This document shows, piece after piece, positions 1 through 13,473 of a stretch of DNA of 64,000 bases. A model generated the notes under the pieces. The model made no database searches, had not been told where the DNA came from, and saw nothing but the letters and a program-made list of their open reading frames with translations. Source of the stretch: Helopsaltes ochotensis. Its lineage: Eukaryota > Chordata > Aves > Passeriformes > Locustellidae. The position numbers and the translations under genes were made by a program. The stretch is taken from positions 93,883-157,882 of the forward strand of contig VXBM01000779.1 in NCBI GenBank assembly GCA_013400155.1. Reading direction: 5' to 3'. Position 1 is the stretch's first letter. Every line of letters begins with the position of its first letter.

Positions 1-1509
1 CCTGCCCTGTGTGGGGTTGTGATGAAGTGACTGCTAAATGTGTCAGAAAAATGTGGGTCAGGTTTGCAGTCCTGGGGCTAAAGCCAGGCTGGGAGCAGGG
101 ATGTGATCACAGCCACGCACGGGGGGATCCAGAGCCCTTTGCCTGCCCTGGGGTGTTGCCAGAGCATTTACAGCTAAAAATGAGCCCCTGGGGATAAATA
201 CGAGGAGTTTGGGCAGATTTATGGTTTGGCCTTTTGTTCAGCTTCCAGCAGCAGTGAGGGAGAGCTGAATAAAGAGCCACTCTTGGAGCCTTTCCTAAAA
301 ACACCCAAGTCATGAGAAGCAGAAAACTTGGACCTTATTATCACCCCAAATGTGGTCAAAATGACTTCAAAAACCCCTTATCATGTTGGGATGTAAGGAT
401 GGACCTGCTCAGGTACAATTCTGGCACACTCAGAGGCTGCAGCGTCAGGGTGTAGTCAATACTGCCATTTGTTAACACTTGCTGTTTGCAAACACATTTT
501 TTATTTTACCAGACCCTAAACTAAAACACTCTTTCTTTAAACAGAGGCTGACCAGCTGGATCCTTCCCCAAACATAATACTTTTATGCAAATCATCTTCA
601 GTTTTTGCTACACTCTGCGCTGCCAGTGAGCCGAGGCTGGTGTTAGTGAGGCTGCCAGGTCCAATCAGTGCTAAAAAACCCCAACCCTTCCTCATGCAGG
701 AGATGTTCCATTTCTATTTTTACATGGAATTGCATATTTGAATGTGTACTTTCGTTCACAGGGAGTTTCTCCAGGACAGAGTGCAAAACTAATTTTAGGT
801 AACAGTTTTTTCCCCTTTTTCAATTCGCAGCTAAGAATACTCGGTGTTAAAATCATATTTAAAAGAAGCCTAAAATGCACATATGGGTACATAAAATGGG
901 TATATTTGAGGCCATAAATGGGGAAAAAGATGAATCCAAAAACTCCTGATTCAACGAGGTGTTAAAATACATTTTTATGAGTAGTTTTGTTGATTACAGG
1001 AGCTTGGTTTGTGCATTTACAATTAACCAGGTGGTTGAAATGTCCTGGTGAATTTACTTTGTAGGAAAATCAGTGTGAGGCTTTATAGAAGGGAATATTT
1101 ACTCACATCTCAAAGTGAGTTGATATTGTGTGTTCACACACTTTTCCTAGTAAGTAGCACCAAAATCTGTGTCCTGGCAGTCTGGTCAGGGTTGTGTGAT
1201 GTGGATATTTCACATCATGATGTGGATATTTGGGGCTCTTCTGGATCCCTCAGTTAGGATAAGTTTGGGAAAGGTCTTTTCTACCCTATGGGAATCACCA
1301 GATTTTGCCTCAGGCCATTCCAACTGCCAAAAATCTGCAGCAGGAGTGGAGCCTTTTTTCATAATTTGGAAAATATGATTGAGGTGTGTTTTTCTCTAGG
1401 GTTGGCAGGATGAGGAGGGGTAGGTGTGGTGGGGGCAGCCCCTTGGACACCCTCCTGGTGTGAGGATGGAGAGTTCTACCCGTGGTGTCTTCTTACCCAT
1501 GGCCAAAGC
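1..1509. other. Intergenic, no recognised feature
   Basis: Mixed-composition sequence with short chance frames only. A small tandem of GATGTGGATATTT lies near 1198-1230. Confidence 0.7.
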
Positions 1510-1600
1510 CTTCTCCTGGGGATGGTGCAGGGCTGGGAGCTGGCCTCCATGGTCCTTGTGGGTCCCTTCCAAATCAGCTTATCCCATATGACCCTGTGTC
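1510..1600 (+). mobile_element. CR1-like 3' end fragment
   Basis: GGGCTGGGAGCTGGCCTCCA, then TGGTCCTTGTGGGTCCCTTC, resembles the 3' tail of one CR1 subfamily. A similar tail is seen at 51.2 kb. Confidence 0.5.
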
Positions 1601-1609
1601 CTCATTTAA

Positions 1610-1845
1610 TGGGCCCAGGTTGTCCCAGGAAAGGTTTAGATGCGGTGTTAGGATAAATTTCTTCATAGAAAGGGTTTTCGAGAACAGGAGCAGGTTGCCC
1701 AGGGATGTGGTGGAGTCCCCTTCTTTGGAAGTGTTCAAAAAATTTGTGGATATGGCACGTGAGGACATGGTTTAGTGGTGAAGTGACGATGGTGATGGTT
1801 GATGTTGGACTTGAGGATCTTAGGGATGTTTCCCAACCTCAGTGA
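1610..1845 (+). mobile_element. CR1 LINE 3' fragment
   Basis: It has the sequence order CAGGTTGCCCAGGGATGTGG, GTGGAGTCCCC, GAAGTGTTCAAAAA and GATCTTAGGGATGTTTCCCAAC of a CR1 3' UTR. It belongs to the same subtype as the 36.2 kb copy (shared GAGGACATG and TTTAG). It is 5'-truncated, with no ORF2 sequence. Confidence 0.75.
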
Positions 1846-2244
1846 CTTTATAAACACCCCTCTCCTCAAGGGGAAAGGACCAAAGTCCTGAAAACCATCT
1901 TTTTTTTATTTTCGATGCCTTAATAAGGAGATGGGACCACTGTCGTGCTAAAAACGATTTATTACTCAGATAAACATCAGCCTCAAAGGCCGTGAGATTT
2001 TAGAGGAGCAAGAAGTCATCCATAGCTCAAAGTAGTCACAAGTTTCTTCATTACAGGGCGATGTGTAACATTCTAATCCAATGGAGGGTTGCCACAGAGT
2101 TTATTTTGTTTTTCTGACCTGTCACCTTTGCTTAATTTTGCTGCACTGTGTATACTTTTGTCCAATGGTCTCCTACTTCACGTACACACATATGCTTCTA
2201 TTATAACATCTGAACTCTTAGCTTACTCTATAAAATTACATTAC

Positions 2245-2300
2245 TGCACTAAAATGTAATGTATACAATATGTAATGTATACATTATGTAATGTATAAAT
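2245..2300. repeat. AT-rich tandem repeat
   Basis: Three to four degenerate copies of TGTAATGTATACA, which also contains the palindrome TGTATACA. A second AT-rich array (GATATATGTA units) lies at 2388-2428 next to the LTR. Confidence 0.8.
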
Positions 2301-2420
2301 TAACAAATGTAACAAGAAATGAAGCTCACAGAATTTCTTCCTCTAGTGTTCACGTTCTGTGCCTTGTTACCTATGTTATAGATAACAAGATACAGATATA
2401 TACAGATATATGTAGATATA

Positions 2421-2598
2421 TGTAGAGATAGGAGACTGGAAAGAACTGCACCCACACTCTGAGTCATGCCAGACACAAAGGGAACGCCTTTATTTACATT
2501 TTTCATTTTATAGAATTCCAAAGGTGCCCGTGGATTGGAGGGTGAAGCTGCCACCTCTCCAACACACTGGTCAGACCAACAGTCCATCAACTCTCTCC
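2421..2598 (-). mobile_element. LTR family A, copy 1, truncated by the assembly gap
   Basis: The minus-strand copy has the 3' terminus (ends in ...CTACA), the AATAAA and TATAAA motifs and the conserved core that includes the reverse complement of GTCAGACCAACAGTCCATCA, then runs into N. It is closest to the copies at 14.4 and 43.6 kb. The 5' half, and any internal viral sequence, would lie in the gap. Confidence 0.75.
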
Positions 2599-3306
2599 NN
2601 NNNNNNNNNNNNNNNNNNNNNNNNNNNNNNNNNNNNNNNNNNNNNNNNNNNNNNNNNNNNNNNNNNNNNNNNNNNNNNNNNNNNNNNNNNNNNNNNNNNN
2701 NNNNNNNNNNNNNNNNNNNNNNNNNNNNNNNNNNNNNNNNNNNNNNNNNNNNNNNNNNNNNNNNNNNNNNNNNNNNNNNNNNNNNNNNNNNNNNNNNNNN
2801 NNNNNNNNNNNNNNNNNNNNNNNNNNNNNNNNNNNNNNNNNNNNNNNNNNNNNNNNNNNNNNNNNNNNNNNNNNNNNNNNNNNNNNNNNNNNNNNNNNNN
2901 NNNNNNNNNNNNNNNNNNNNNNNNNNNNNNNNNNNNNNNNNNNNNNNNNNNNNNNNNNNNNNNNNNNNNNNNNNNNNNNNNNNNNNNNNNNNNNNNNNNN
3001 NNNNNNNNNNNNNNNNNNNNNNNNNNNNNNNNNNNNNNNNNNNNNNNNNNNNNNNNNNNNNNNNNNNNNNNNNNNNNNNNNNNNNNNNNNNNNNNNNNNN
3101 NNNNNNNNNNNNNNNNNNNNNNNNNNNNNNNNNNNNNNNNNNNNNNNNNNNNNNNNNNNNNNNNNNNNNNNNNNNNNNNNNNNNNNNNNNNNNNNNNNNN
3201 NNNNNNNNNNNNNNNNNNNNNNNNNNNNNNNNNNNNNNNNNNNNNNNNNNNNNNNNNNNNNNNNNNNNNNNNNNNNNNNNNNNNNNNNNNNNNNNNNNNN
3301 NNNNNN
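2599..3306. other. Assembly gap (708 N)
   Basis: A run of N with no sequence. It starts inside an LTR copy whose 5' part is missing; the sequence to its right (GGGGGTGGG, then an A run) shows no LTR similarity. Confidence 0.99.
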
Positions 3307-6300
3307 GGGGGTGGGTTTCTCATTTTTGGAGGGGAAAAAAAAAAAAATCGGAAGCGAAGCTCAAGCCGAACCAAAAGGAGCCGCTGGTGGAAGGGAGAGA
3401 CAGGGATGGAGGATGGAGGAAGGTGTTTTGAGTTGAGCTGGAATGAAATGTTTTGCTTCTTGGGTTATTTAATCCATTGTCAATCTGCTTTCCTTAAAAA
3501 TTGAAGAGAAAGGATAAAAAAAAAAACAGCAACAAGAAAGAGATACTTGTAAAGGAGAAGTGTCCTGAATGAAAAGCTGAAAAATGTATCTAAAGTATAA
3601 AATTGGTATATTTTTGCAACTCAGAAAAGTTTTGACACTCTTTATGTTCTATTCTCATATGGGAGGAAAAGCTGAGAGGCGACAACTTCTGTTTAATGTG
3701 ATTAAAACTTGTGTCAAAATTTCTCTCTTTCTCTGAAAGTTCCCCTTTTGATAAGCACTGCATTTGAGGAGAATAGCCTGCAGTGAATAACCCACCTTTG
3801 CTTTCCTGCTTGGCTTGTTTAGATTTAAGGATGCTTTGTGCTGCCAGAGTTTAATGCCAGGAGTGTTTTCTCCTCTGGCTTTTGAAGGCTGCAATTTTAC
3901 TCCATGAACTGAAGCTGACAAAAAGGTTTTGGGATCAGGACCACCCCCGCACTGTGGCGAGGCAGTTCTTCCCTGATGTGGGAGAAGGACCTGAACAAAG
4001 CTTTTCCTGAGGAAACTGCCAGCTGTGTCATGTATGGGAGGAGAGGTTTAGCCACTGAGAGGTGCTTAATTCACAAATCCACCGACACCATCTTTTTTCT
4101 TAATTTTTGGCCTGACTTGAAGTGCCTTTTGTGCTCTTGCACATCTCACACCACCGTCTTCTGTGACATGCAAGGGGTTCTGGGTTCCTCTGCAGGCCTG
4201 CTCATCTTGCTGCTGCTTTTCTGGCTTCGTGCCTCTTTGGGAGCAGGATTTGTGCTTTATTGTTGGCTTTTGAGTAATAAAATTGTACAGGATTGAGGTT
4301 CAGGAAAGATGCAGAGCGCGTCTAGGAAAGAATCAGCGCTGGGCAAAGTGCCAGCTGATGCAAATACAACTTTGCTCCATTAGCTTCAATGCTATGACCT
4401 CAATTATACCTTAAAAAAAAAACAGGGTCGGCTGCATGATTTTAGCCAGTCTGTGGCTGAATAAACATCTCTCAACAGGCTTGGTAGCAACTGCAGCATA
4501 CGCTTCCAAATGCAATTCCGTTTTAAACATTTTGATTGCTATTTACAGTTTTTGCCAGTTTGATAGGATTCTTGGAAAAGGCGTTCAGCGAAACATCATT
4601 GAAACTGAGGAAAAAATAAAGCATGAGCAGAAAAGTTACTGTAAAAATACCACGTGCCCTCTGCATTAATTATTTTTTTATTGCCAAGGAGTGTAGGAAA
4701 CACATGAAAGGTAAAAGAATGCAGAATGTAAAACATAATCATGAGCCCTTGCATAGTAAATATTCTTAAATTTCCTTAGGCAATTTCAGCCCATGCTTGT
4801 TCTGCAGATACCAATAAATAACAGCAAAGGCTCCAATAAAACAGGAGAATGCACTTTTAATTCTCTATGACCGAAATTATGGAACACCTCCAAGTCAGTA
4901 TCACTTCAATTAAGTAATAGAAGTAAACAACTCATCCAATCATTCCATCATGTGGAATTATATTTTACTAATTTCACCCTCTTAACCACCCTTACATCAT
5001 CCTAAATGCCATATATATTTTTGTATAGCAAATGTAACTGCAGTTTGTCAAGAAAGAATTTTTTTTTTCCTTGAGAGGTGAGAAGGGATTAATGATGTCT
5101 TTGTGCAGGTAACAAAGTGAAATAATTTTGGAATGTGGAGTACTGACAGCAGACAATTTGTTCGCAGTTAAATTTGAATTGTTCACTGGCATATGTAGAT
5201 TTTATGATCATCATGATTGATCAAGAGCACATGAGATTTTTTGGGTTATGAGTGGAGTTTTTTGGGTGGATCCTGCAAAGTCTGGAGTCCTACAAAGGCA
5301 TCTTGCAGGGTGGTTGGAATGCACTGGCAAAAGTGGGATTGAAGGTGGAAACCACGGTTTTAGTCCTGGCTGGTGGGGTCTTTCTACCTTGAGATAATGG
5401 TGGGAGACTTTAACTTCACAAACCCTGAGGTTCCTGTGCTTTGTTCTCAGAACTGAGGTTCTTTCTGTGAGAAATTATTTTTCATTTGCTAACAAGAAAT
5501 GGATTTGATTGGGGAATTCTTGGACACGTGTCAGCTGAGACTGGAGGGGCTGTGATTGCTGAAGGCCTCAGGTGCTGGGGACCGTGGCCTTGGTGTTCTT
5601 TCCTGGCTGTCACTAGTGCTTACACGAGTTTGGGCACAGCAGAACTGGGACTAATGCAGGTGACCTTACTCCGTTTTAGTCCAGGCATTCCTAAATAAAT
5701 GGCCTAATAGCTGTCAAGTGGACTTGTCTGTGCAATTATTTTCTGATTGTCCAGCACTGGAAAACACTCCAGGCTCCAAGGAATTTTACCAGCAATATCA
5801 GATGTGTGAATATCTGGTGTTGAGATGTTCATGCCTGCCCTGGATGTAATGATACCAAACTGATGTGTGCCCTATTTACTGCTGTAGTTATACACTTGGG
5901 AGTTAAAATGTTCCTTTCCTCTGAAATACACAGCACCATTATTTAACCTTCAGACACATCCAAACCCCAAACCAGGGAATCTGGATACCAGTGTTTTCTA
6001 CTTATCTGCCTTTTCCACCTCTTTAGAAGAGGTAATTTTTTCCTAAAGTCTGTGTTTTAAATCTCTTTTCCTTTTAGTGTTGTAGGAAAACAAACAGGAT
6101 GCAGAGATGCCAAGAAATAAAACTTGAGGGTGGATTCAGCCCTTTTGTAATTACAGATCCATTTGAACAGCTTATGGCAGCTCTCTTAGGTGAGAACTTT
6201 GCTGAATCTTGATCATCCCTGATACAAAAGGGAAAAATACAATCCCTTCCAAGTAATAAGAAATTCAGCTGCACAACCTCACCCACACAGGAAAGGTTAA

Positions 6301-6554
6301 ACAAATGAAAGGTTAAAACAGGAGATACTCCACTCGGCTTGATAATACCAACCATCAGTCATCTGCTCCCATGCAGAGCCCTGACAATCATAAAACACGG
6401 TGGGAGCTGCCTGGCTTCTCCCTAACTATCCCTGTCAGGTCATCCAGCTGCTCATTTTTATCGGTTTAATTATCACCTGGGTTTTTTTCATCCAGCCTGA
6501 CAACTGCAAGTGCAGTAACCTCTCAAAGACAGCTCTTGGTACCTGCAAATGCCA
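3307..6554. other. Intergenic, no recognised gene
   Basis: Frames up to 106 codons (3976-4296) carry a hydrophobic stretch but have no splice or family support. No interspersed repeat was recognised before the CR1 at 6.56 kb. Confidence 0.65.
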
Positions 6555-6692
6555 CCCTGGTTTGGGTTGGAAGGATCTTAAAATCCATCTCGTTCCCACT
6601 CCCTGCCATGGGCAGGGACACCTTCCACTATCCCAGGTTGCTCCAAGCCTCCTCCAGCCTGGCCTTGGACGCTGCCAAGGATGGGTGAATCA
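6555..6692 (-). mobile_element. CR1 LINE 3' fragment
   Basis: Inverted CR1 3' end: TTTGGGTTGGAAGGATCTTA, CCTGCCATGGGCAGGGACACC and GGTTGCTCCAAGCC. Cut off at both ends. Confidence 0.8.
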
Positions 6693-7501
6693 GGTTGGGA
6701 GTCTACAGAAACGATATCTGCTTACCCATGTTGGTATAAATGCAGTGTCATTTGGTAATCTCTAATCCAAGTTCAATTTGCTGGCAGCAGAAGAGTTTTA
6801 GGAGTGTCTGAGTAGGGCTTTTACCAGGAGGTTGAGCTCTGTGTGGGCAAAGCACTGATGGAAATTAATGTGAATGAAATCATTGTCTATGCTAGTTAGG
6901 AAATGCATTTTTTTCCACTGGATATTTTAAGCCTGTCACACATTTTCAGCTTCTGTCACCATCCACTTTCCCTTCTCTTGTCCATGTATAGTTGGGGTTT
7001 TTTCCTCTGACTTCAGCTCATTATTTTCTTGGAATTTGGGCCATCTCCCCAAAGTGTGGATTGCAGCAGTGAGTGACAGTGATCCAGCCAGATTTCCTTG
7101 TCTCTTTTATCACCCTGTGGCAGGTGCTTGACCTTTATGAGAAACACCAAAACAGAGATGAACTTGAAACAGAACACAAGTGGATTCACACCAATGCCTT
7201 CCACTAATTAACCTTTCAAACCTGGCACCAGATACCTTTGCTGTGGGTCTGGAAGAGCCCAGGTTTGGAGCTTTTTTTTCACCTTTTATTTTGTAACCTG
7301 AGGCTCTGAGTGGATTTCGGCAGCAGCCCTAAGCCTGAGGGGGAAGTGTAAAAGCACGGAGAAGTTGTATGGATTGTGGCTCTGTGCACACCTTCCAGCC
7401 CTCCAGCCAGAGCCCAGGGAGCTCTGCTGCTTCACACCCACTGAGGACAACGCTTCCCAAAGCCTTTTTCCTCTCCTGCTGCAGCAGTTGAACACGTGGA
7501 G

Positions 7502-7524
7502 AAAAAAAAAAAAAAAAAAAAAAT
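7502..7524. repeat. A tract, 23 bases
   Basis: A plain homopolymer between CACGTGGAG and TCAGTG. No retrocopy is visible. Confidence 0.9.
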
Positions 7525-10500
7525 CAGTGATTTTTACACTTGATTTCCTGGATGCTTTTAGAACCACTTCTGCCTGTGCCGCTTTGTGTTATCACAGAGA
7601 CAAACAGGGGGGTTTTGCCTCTTTCCAGTTCCTCAATAAACAGCTATGAATCCTTTTTGCTTCAGGTGATTTACTTGTAGGAGTTTTAATGTTTCTTTCT
7701 GATATCTCACTAGTATTCCAAGTTTAAATCATATCTGTACACTTAATCTCAAGTGTTTACTGTGATCTTTAATTTCTTTTTGAAGGTCATTAAATTTCAG
7801 GTGACATTTTTGTATTTCACTGTAATGTTGCAAGATTTTCTTTTACCAGAAAAATTCACATTCAATGAAGCCAATCACAATGAATGCAATCTTGTCACTA
7901 AATAACCACTCTCTGCCATCATCCATTGATAAAATCAACAATTTGCAGCATCCACAGTCACTCTGTAGCTAGGTGAGATTTCCAAATCCACCAAGTCCAC
8001 ACCGAGATTTGCAGGACAATTTGTTGATCACTTCTGTGGCTTTTCTGTCCTCTTAACCCGACAAGAGACTCAATTTGATTTTCATGGAGATTACAGTTTC
8101 CATTAAAAATGTAAACATTGCTCATGTGCTCTTGATCTGCACTTTGGGCAAATAAAGGATGTTTTTTATACATTTCCCAGATTTCAGAGGGGTTGTATTG
8201 ACTCATTTCAATACAACATTTCAACTTAATATGTAAATGAGAATTTTCATTAGTGAAAAATGACAATACTTGGATTTTTGACAGCTTGTAAAAAAACCTG
8301 CAGGCAGTGAACACAAAGGTGCTGTACAGGTGGATGTTTTTGATACTCAGTCTGCCTTTTCAGGTGTTGGAGTGCCTTTGTTCACCTGCTGGGGTGTTAC
8401 ACTCAGATGTTAAACCCACCTTCCCCTCGCTGGTATTTGGTGATTCCCACAGGCTGGATTAACCAATATCCCACAGTTTCCTGCTCTTTACTAAACTCAT
8501 CTTCAGCCCAGACCCCTTTCAAGCACTTGCCTCTCCCAGGGGAAGGTCCCTGGAGCTTGGCTGGAGTGCCAGCATCTCAGCTACAAAGAGCACTTGGATT
8601 TCCATGTCACACCAGCACTTTTGAAACTTGGGGGTTTTTTTCCACCGAAACCCTCCAAAAGAGCATTGCCCTGTGTGTTCTGAAATACTGGTGGTGTTTA
8701 GAGAAAACAGTAACAATTCCCACCTATTATGATGCTAAGTCATCTCATCCACCTGACGGTTTAATTATTCTAGTCATTAACTCTCTCCCTTAATTTGCAG
8801 CAGCTGCTTCCTAAAATTCAATACATCACTTATGTCAACAGCACAATCATTCTTATTAACTCTGCTGTCCCAAAAGCAACAAAAAAGAGCATTCAGAGTG
8901 AACTGTCATTTAAAGATTAAATATTCATCCAGCCTTATCATCAGCAAGTAAAAATATGAAAAATGGAATTACTTTTTGTGGTTTAGATGGGACAGAAATT
9001 CAATACCTGGGTTAATAAGGAGCAATGGCAGCATGGTCTCACTTTGCCAGACCAGGGGGATTTAAATCTGAGATCTGTTTTTTACCACAAGGATCTGGGT
9101 TTGGTTCCATGGCCTCAGTGTTAGAAGTGTTAAAAAAAAAATCACATTTCTATTTATTACACTTTTGTGAGCCCTGGAACCCACACGTGAATGGAATCAT
9201 TAATTTGGGTTGGCCAAGCTCTGGCTCAGCTCAGGGATCATCTCCTGACTCCAAGGTTGTCCCCACAAGGGGAAGAGGTGAATTTACAGAATAACTGGGA
9301 GAGGAGTGGGAAGTGAAGGGAAAAACAGATTCTGTTTCAATGATCCACCCTGCACCAGCCTTATTTTTCTGTATTTGGCTAATGAAGGGCAGCTGGAGCC
9401 ACTGTAATGAACATAATGATTTCTGGGAACATCCAAACCCCAACGATTGCACTGAAGGACCAAGACCATCAATCAGCAGCTCCACCAGAGAGACATAAAC
9501 TGTTAAATCTCTTTATTCAGTTTAATTCTAAATGGCTTTGCTACTGTTGGTTGTTTTATGGTCACTTTTAAGTACTAAAACAAATTCCTCGAGTGTTAGA
9601 ACTTTGAGAGTTGTTCTTCAGAGACATTTATCTGCTTTTACCTGCAGGTTTTCTGTGACTTTTGCCCTAAAAAGGTCATCAAGGACTAGTTTGATGACTC
9701 TGAGTCACTGTAAATTTGGCTACTGATGGTCATGATACCAACAGCACCTTCAGTCAATGCACTCTCAGTATTGTGTGCAGAACATGCCTGATTTGGAGAA
9801 AATCCAGCATTTTTAAATCAGTTTCTCACTTATGAAAGTGTCCAAATAAATTAATTGCTGATTTCCATCTCAGCTTCAGAAGTAATGTCTCATTCTTAAA
9901 GCAGTACGAGTCTCCAGAGGGTGCTTTTCAGATTATCACAGCCTTCAGATGTATTATTAAGACCTTGACTGCTGCATGATTGATTTAATAGAAATATAAA
10001 TCAAGAGAGCTTCCCTAGAACTCATCCCTGTCTTCTGCAGGGAGCTTGGAAGATTTTTGGGAAATGAGACCAGAAAAAGTGTGAGATTGGGGTGGGAGAA
10101 ACACAACCTCTGTTACAGAGGGAAAACTGAAGGGTGGAAAAGAAGATTCCAGTTGAAATCTTCTGCTCCCCTATTTTTCCTGAATAAATTTGCCATTTCC
10201 TGAATTTTCAGATAGTCCTTGTCCCTGAAGCAGCCTCTGAGGTGAACAACAAAGGACATCATGAGTGGTGGCAGTTCGTGATTGCCAGTCCAAGCCAGAG
10301 AGCTCAGAAGCAGATGGTGGCAAATTATATTTCAGCAAAGGCTGATAACGAGTTCATCATGGAAGAGGAAATTACTCTGAAATTTGGGCAGAAAGCTGAG
10401 TGGGTATTTTTCACACCAAAGGACCTCAAAGCTGATAAAAGCCCAGGGTAGGAAATGGGATGGTCAGAGCAGCATTCCTTCCATGAGTTTGTGATTTGAC

Positions 10501-10910
10501 AATCAACTGTTGATTGAAATGTTGAGGTCCAATCGAAAATGAAATAAATGCCTGTTATTAGAAAGAAAAATATAAACTATGGAGGGGGAGGAAGGAGCAA
10601 ATCAGGGCGTTAAGAATGAAGTAGAAATGAATCTCTGCGACCCCCGCCAGCAGTGGGGTGTGTGTTTGTGGGAGCACACAAGAGGTGAGGAGGGCAGGCA
10701 GCCCTCGGGGGCAGTGGCCCTGCAGAGCTGCCAATTGTTCCACGTTAGAAACCCTGGGCTGTACAAATGCAGCCTCAATACAGTGACAATCAGAGCAGGG
10801 GGTGGGAGTCCCCCGTGTTTGTCAGTTTCTCTGATTGCATCTCCTCGAATTTCAGCGAGCCTAAGAGCTCAGGATGGAAAACAGTGGTTAGAACATCCCT
10901 CCCACCAGCC

Positions 10911-10931
10911 AAAAAAAAAAAAAAAAAAAAA
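10911..10931. repeat. A tract, 21 bases
   Basis: An A homopolymer followed by purine-rich AGGAAAGAAGGAAAAAGAAA sequence. Confidence 0.9.
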
Positions 10932-13280
10932 GGAAAGAAGGAAAAAGAAAACAAACAAAAGCCCCACCCCGCTGATGAAACTCCAGAGTCTCCTGTGACT
11001 TGTGTATCTGAAAGTGCTACCATGAAATATTTGGGAATTTGGCCATAGTTCATGCCAGGCTGTAAAGAGACTTCAGAGAGGAAACGAGACTCTCATCTGC
11101 TGAAACCATACAAAGCCTGTGATGCCACGATTAAACTGCCCACCCCTTTGTCACCGGATTAGAGAGATTTCCTTATCAGTATCCCAAAGCTTCCAAGAGT
11201 TACTCCTTATCTGATTCCCACTGGGAAGGTAAGAGGATTTTCTGCATTAAAGTCCATGACCCTGCGGATCAGGCATGGCCACCAGCCCAGGGGCTCCCTA
11301 CAAAGCGCATTTCAGCCACCCTTGTCCCATCAGCTCTCTCTGAACCATGGTGCCCGTGCCCCTCTAGCCCAGCACATCCGAAATATCCCCGGTGACTTGG
11401 CAGCCTCCAACCCTTCAAGCAGGAAGGGGGAATTCGTGAGCAAACAGACCTCGATTCAATCAGCTGCTCCCACCGAATGGTCTGGACATCTCTGTGTGTG
11501 CAGGGAAAGCAGATCATCCTGATGTGAAAAGGATGGGATCCCTTTAATGGGATGAGTGAGAGCCCTGGGATCCTGGGGAGAGCACTGCAGCACCTGCATC
11601 CATCGAAAGGAGCAAAATACAGGGAATAATGAGCTGTAACTCGCTAGTCCATCTGTGGGGAATGGGAAGAGCTGGTGGGACCTGGGATGGACAGGGAAAA
11701 GAGAAAAATACAATATAAGGCAGCCTGGGGTGTGTAATGGGGCCCACGTGGGGCCACAGTGGGTATTTGCCTCCCTCCTAAAATCGATGGAGATTTTGGA
11801 AAACACATGGAAACTGGGTCATGGAGGAAGGAAATGTAAACTTAGAAAGGCACAGGTAGTATCTATGTCACCTAATCAAGGCAATCTACTCTGCTCGTTT
11901 TTAGCCTAACAAGAATATGCCTCAGTGCCTGGAAGAACTCTGTGCTGGCCAAAAAGTAGAGAAGAAAACAATCCACACTACAAGTTCTTCTGGGATGATC
12001 TCAGTGCCCATGTATATTCATTGTTTGCTGCTAGGCAGAAATATTTTTTTCAGTCCTCTTGACGTGGAAGAAGCGGAAATTATAATTACAAAACACTAAT
12101 ATCTTCTATAAAATTAATTGACCAATTTTTAACAGGTTATCAGATTTTATTGCCTTTGTAGTGTTCCCTTGGAGGAATATGTTTGTAAAGCCCTTACATA
12201 TTTATAGGTGCTGCAAATACAGCAGGATATAAATATGAAAAAAAATGCATATATATATATTCCCTTCCTCTTCTTTCTTTTGCATTGCAAAGAAGGGACA
12301 AAGGATGAGGAAAAAAACCCATATCTGTAACGAAGTGACCCAGGCTGCAATAAGGCCACAGGAGAAGATGATGTTTTATGTGGCTACCAGTGACAAATAT
12401 CAACGTTAATGTGAGTTTATTGACGAGCACAACGGCAGAGATGGCCAGGAGAGCGAGGTACAGGCCCTGCAGCACACAGAAACTGATAAAGTGAATTCCC
12501 AGCTAATAAAGGATGCTGGGATGCCCCTCCTGGACTGGATGGATGTCCTTGAATTATCAGGCAGCACTTCTTTACATGGAACATCTACCTGCTGCTAAGC
12601 ACACCATTATTTAGGGAATGGTGTGAGTTCATCATCATTTACATTTTTCTTTAGATTCAGATACCATCTGCTGCTCTGTTTGCTTTTGCCTAATGTCACA
12701 GTCAGAAGCATGTAATTACCATACTCCTACTCTTTTTTTTTTTCATGTTCTTACTCATTTCAAGCTTAATTTCAGTCAGTTTTTGTCCTTAGCTTTCTTA
12801 AACCCTGCAATTATTAGAAGACAGTTAATGGGATCAACAGCAACGTTTTGTGCTGCAAGGATAAATCTTGAAATGGATTAAATGAGGACAGATGACGAAG
12901 CACTGAAATCAATCTTTAGATCAGAAAAAAATGGAAGGAAAAAGTAGCCTTGTAAAAAACTAACAAATGATGACTTCGTATTAAAAACTCTAAATCTCAG
13001 GGTTTTTCCTCATAGTGGCAAAACAAGAATTTGCAACCCTGAGAAAGCGTAGACCTTTGTAAAAATTAATGGAGGAAAGTGCAACCCTGGCTCTGCTCTT
13101 CTGTCCAAGTTCAGGAAAAGACTCAACATGGATCAGTCGTGACCCTCAGAGTCCTGCCAGCTTTGCTGTTTGTTTCTGGGTTGTTCTGTGGCTGAAGGGG
13201 GGGTTACAGAAGTGAGGGAGAGGGACATTGCAAACAGGCAGCAGCTGACAGGACGAGGGGCAATGGTATTTTACTGACAC

Positions 13281-13473
13281 CACCCTCCCAGGGAACAATT
13301 CCTGCCCAAAGTCCCATCCATCCCTGCCCTCTGGCACTGGGAAGCCATTCCCTGTGTCCTGTCCCTCCATCCCTTGTCCCCAGCCCCTCTCCAGCTCTCC
13401 TGGAGCCCCTTTAGGCTCTGGAAGGGGCTCTGAGCTCTCCCTGGAGCCTTCTCCTCTCCAGGTGAGCACCCCC
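13281..13473 (-). mobile_element. CR1 LINE fragment, 3'-truncated
   Basis: Read on the minus strand: GGAGAGGAGAAGGCTCCAGG, GAGCCCCTTCCAGAGCCTAA, GGAGAGGGGCTGGGGACAAGG, GACAGGACACAGGGAATGGC and then GGCAGGAATTGTTCCCTG, where it stops. It lacks the usual 3' end. Just to the left (about 13238-13277), GACAGGACGAGGGGCAATGG resembles the same CR1 part in the opposite orientation. Confidence 0.65.

Larger units (their letters stand above)
6693..13237. other. Intergenic, no recognised gene
   Basis: Two A tracts (7.5 and 10.9 kb) and unremarkable unique sequence. Frames of 110-140 codons occur on both strands and overlap one another. Confidence 0.65.

Noticed and set aside
2524..3504. Frames of 267-326 codons across the gap
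   Set aside because: They exist only because N codons contain no stop.
3976..4296. 106-codon frame with a Leu-rich hydrophobic stretch
   Set aside because: One hydrophobic segment near the C-terminus but no homology I recognise and no splice context; such frames are expected by chance over this length.
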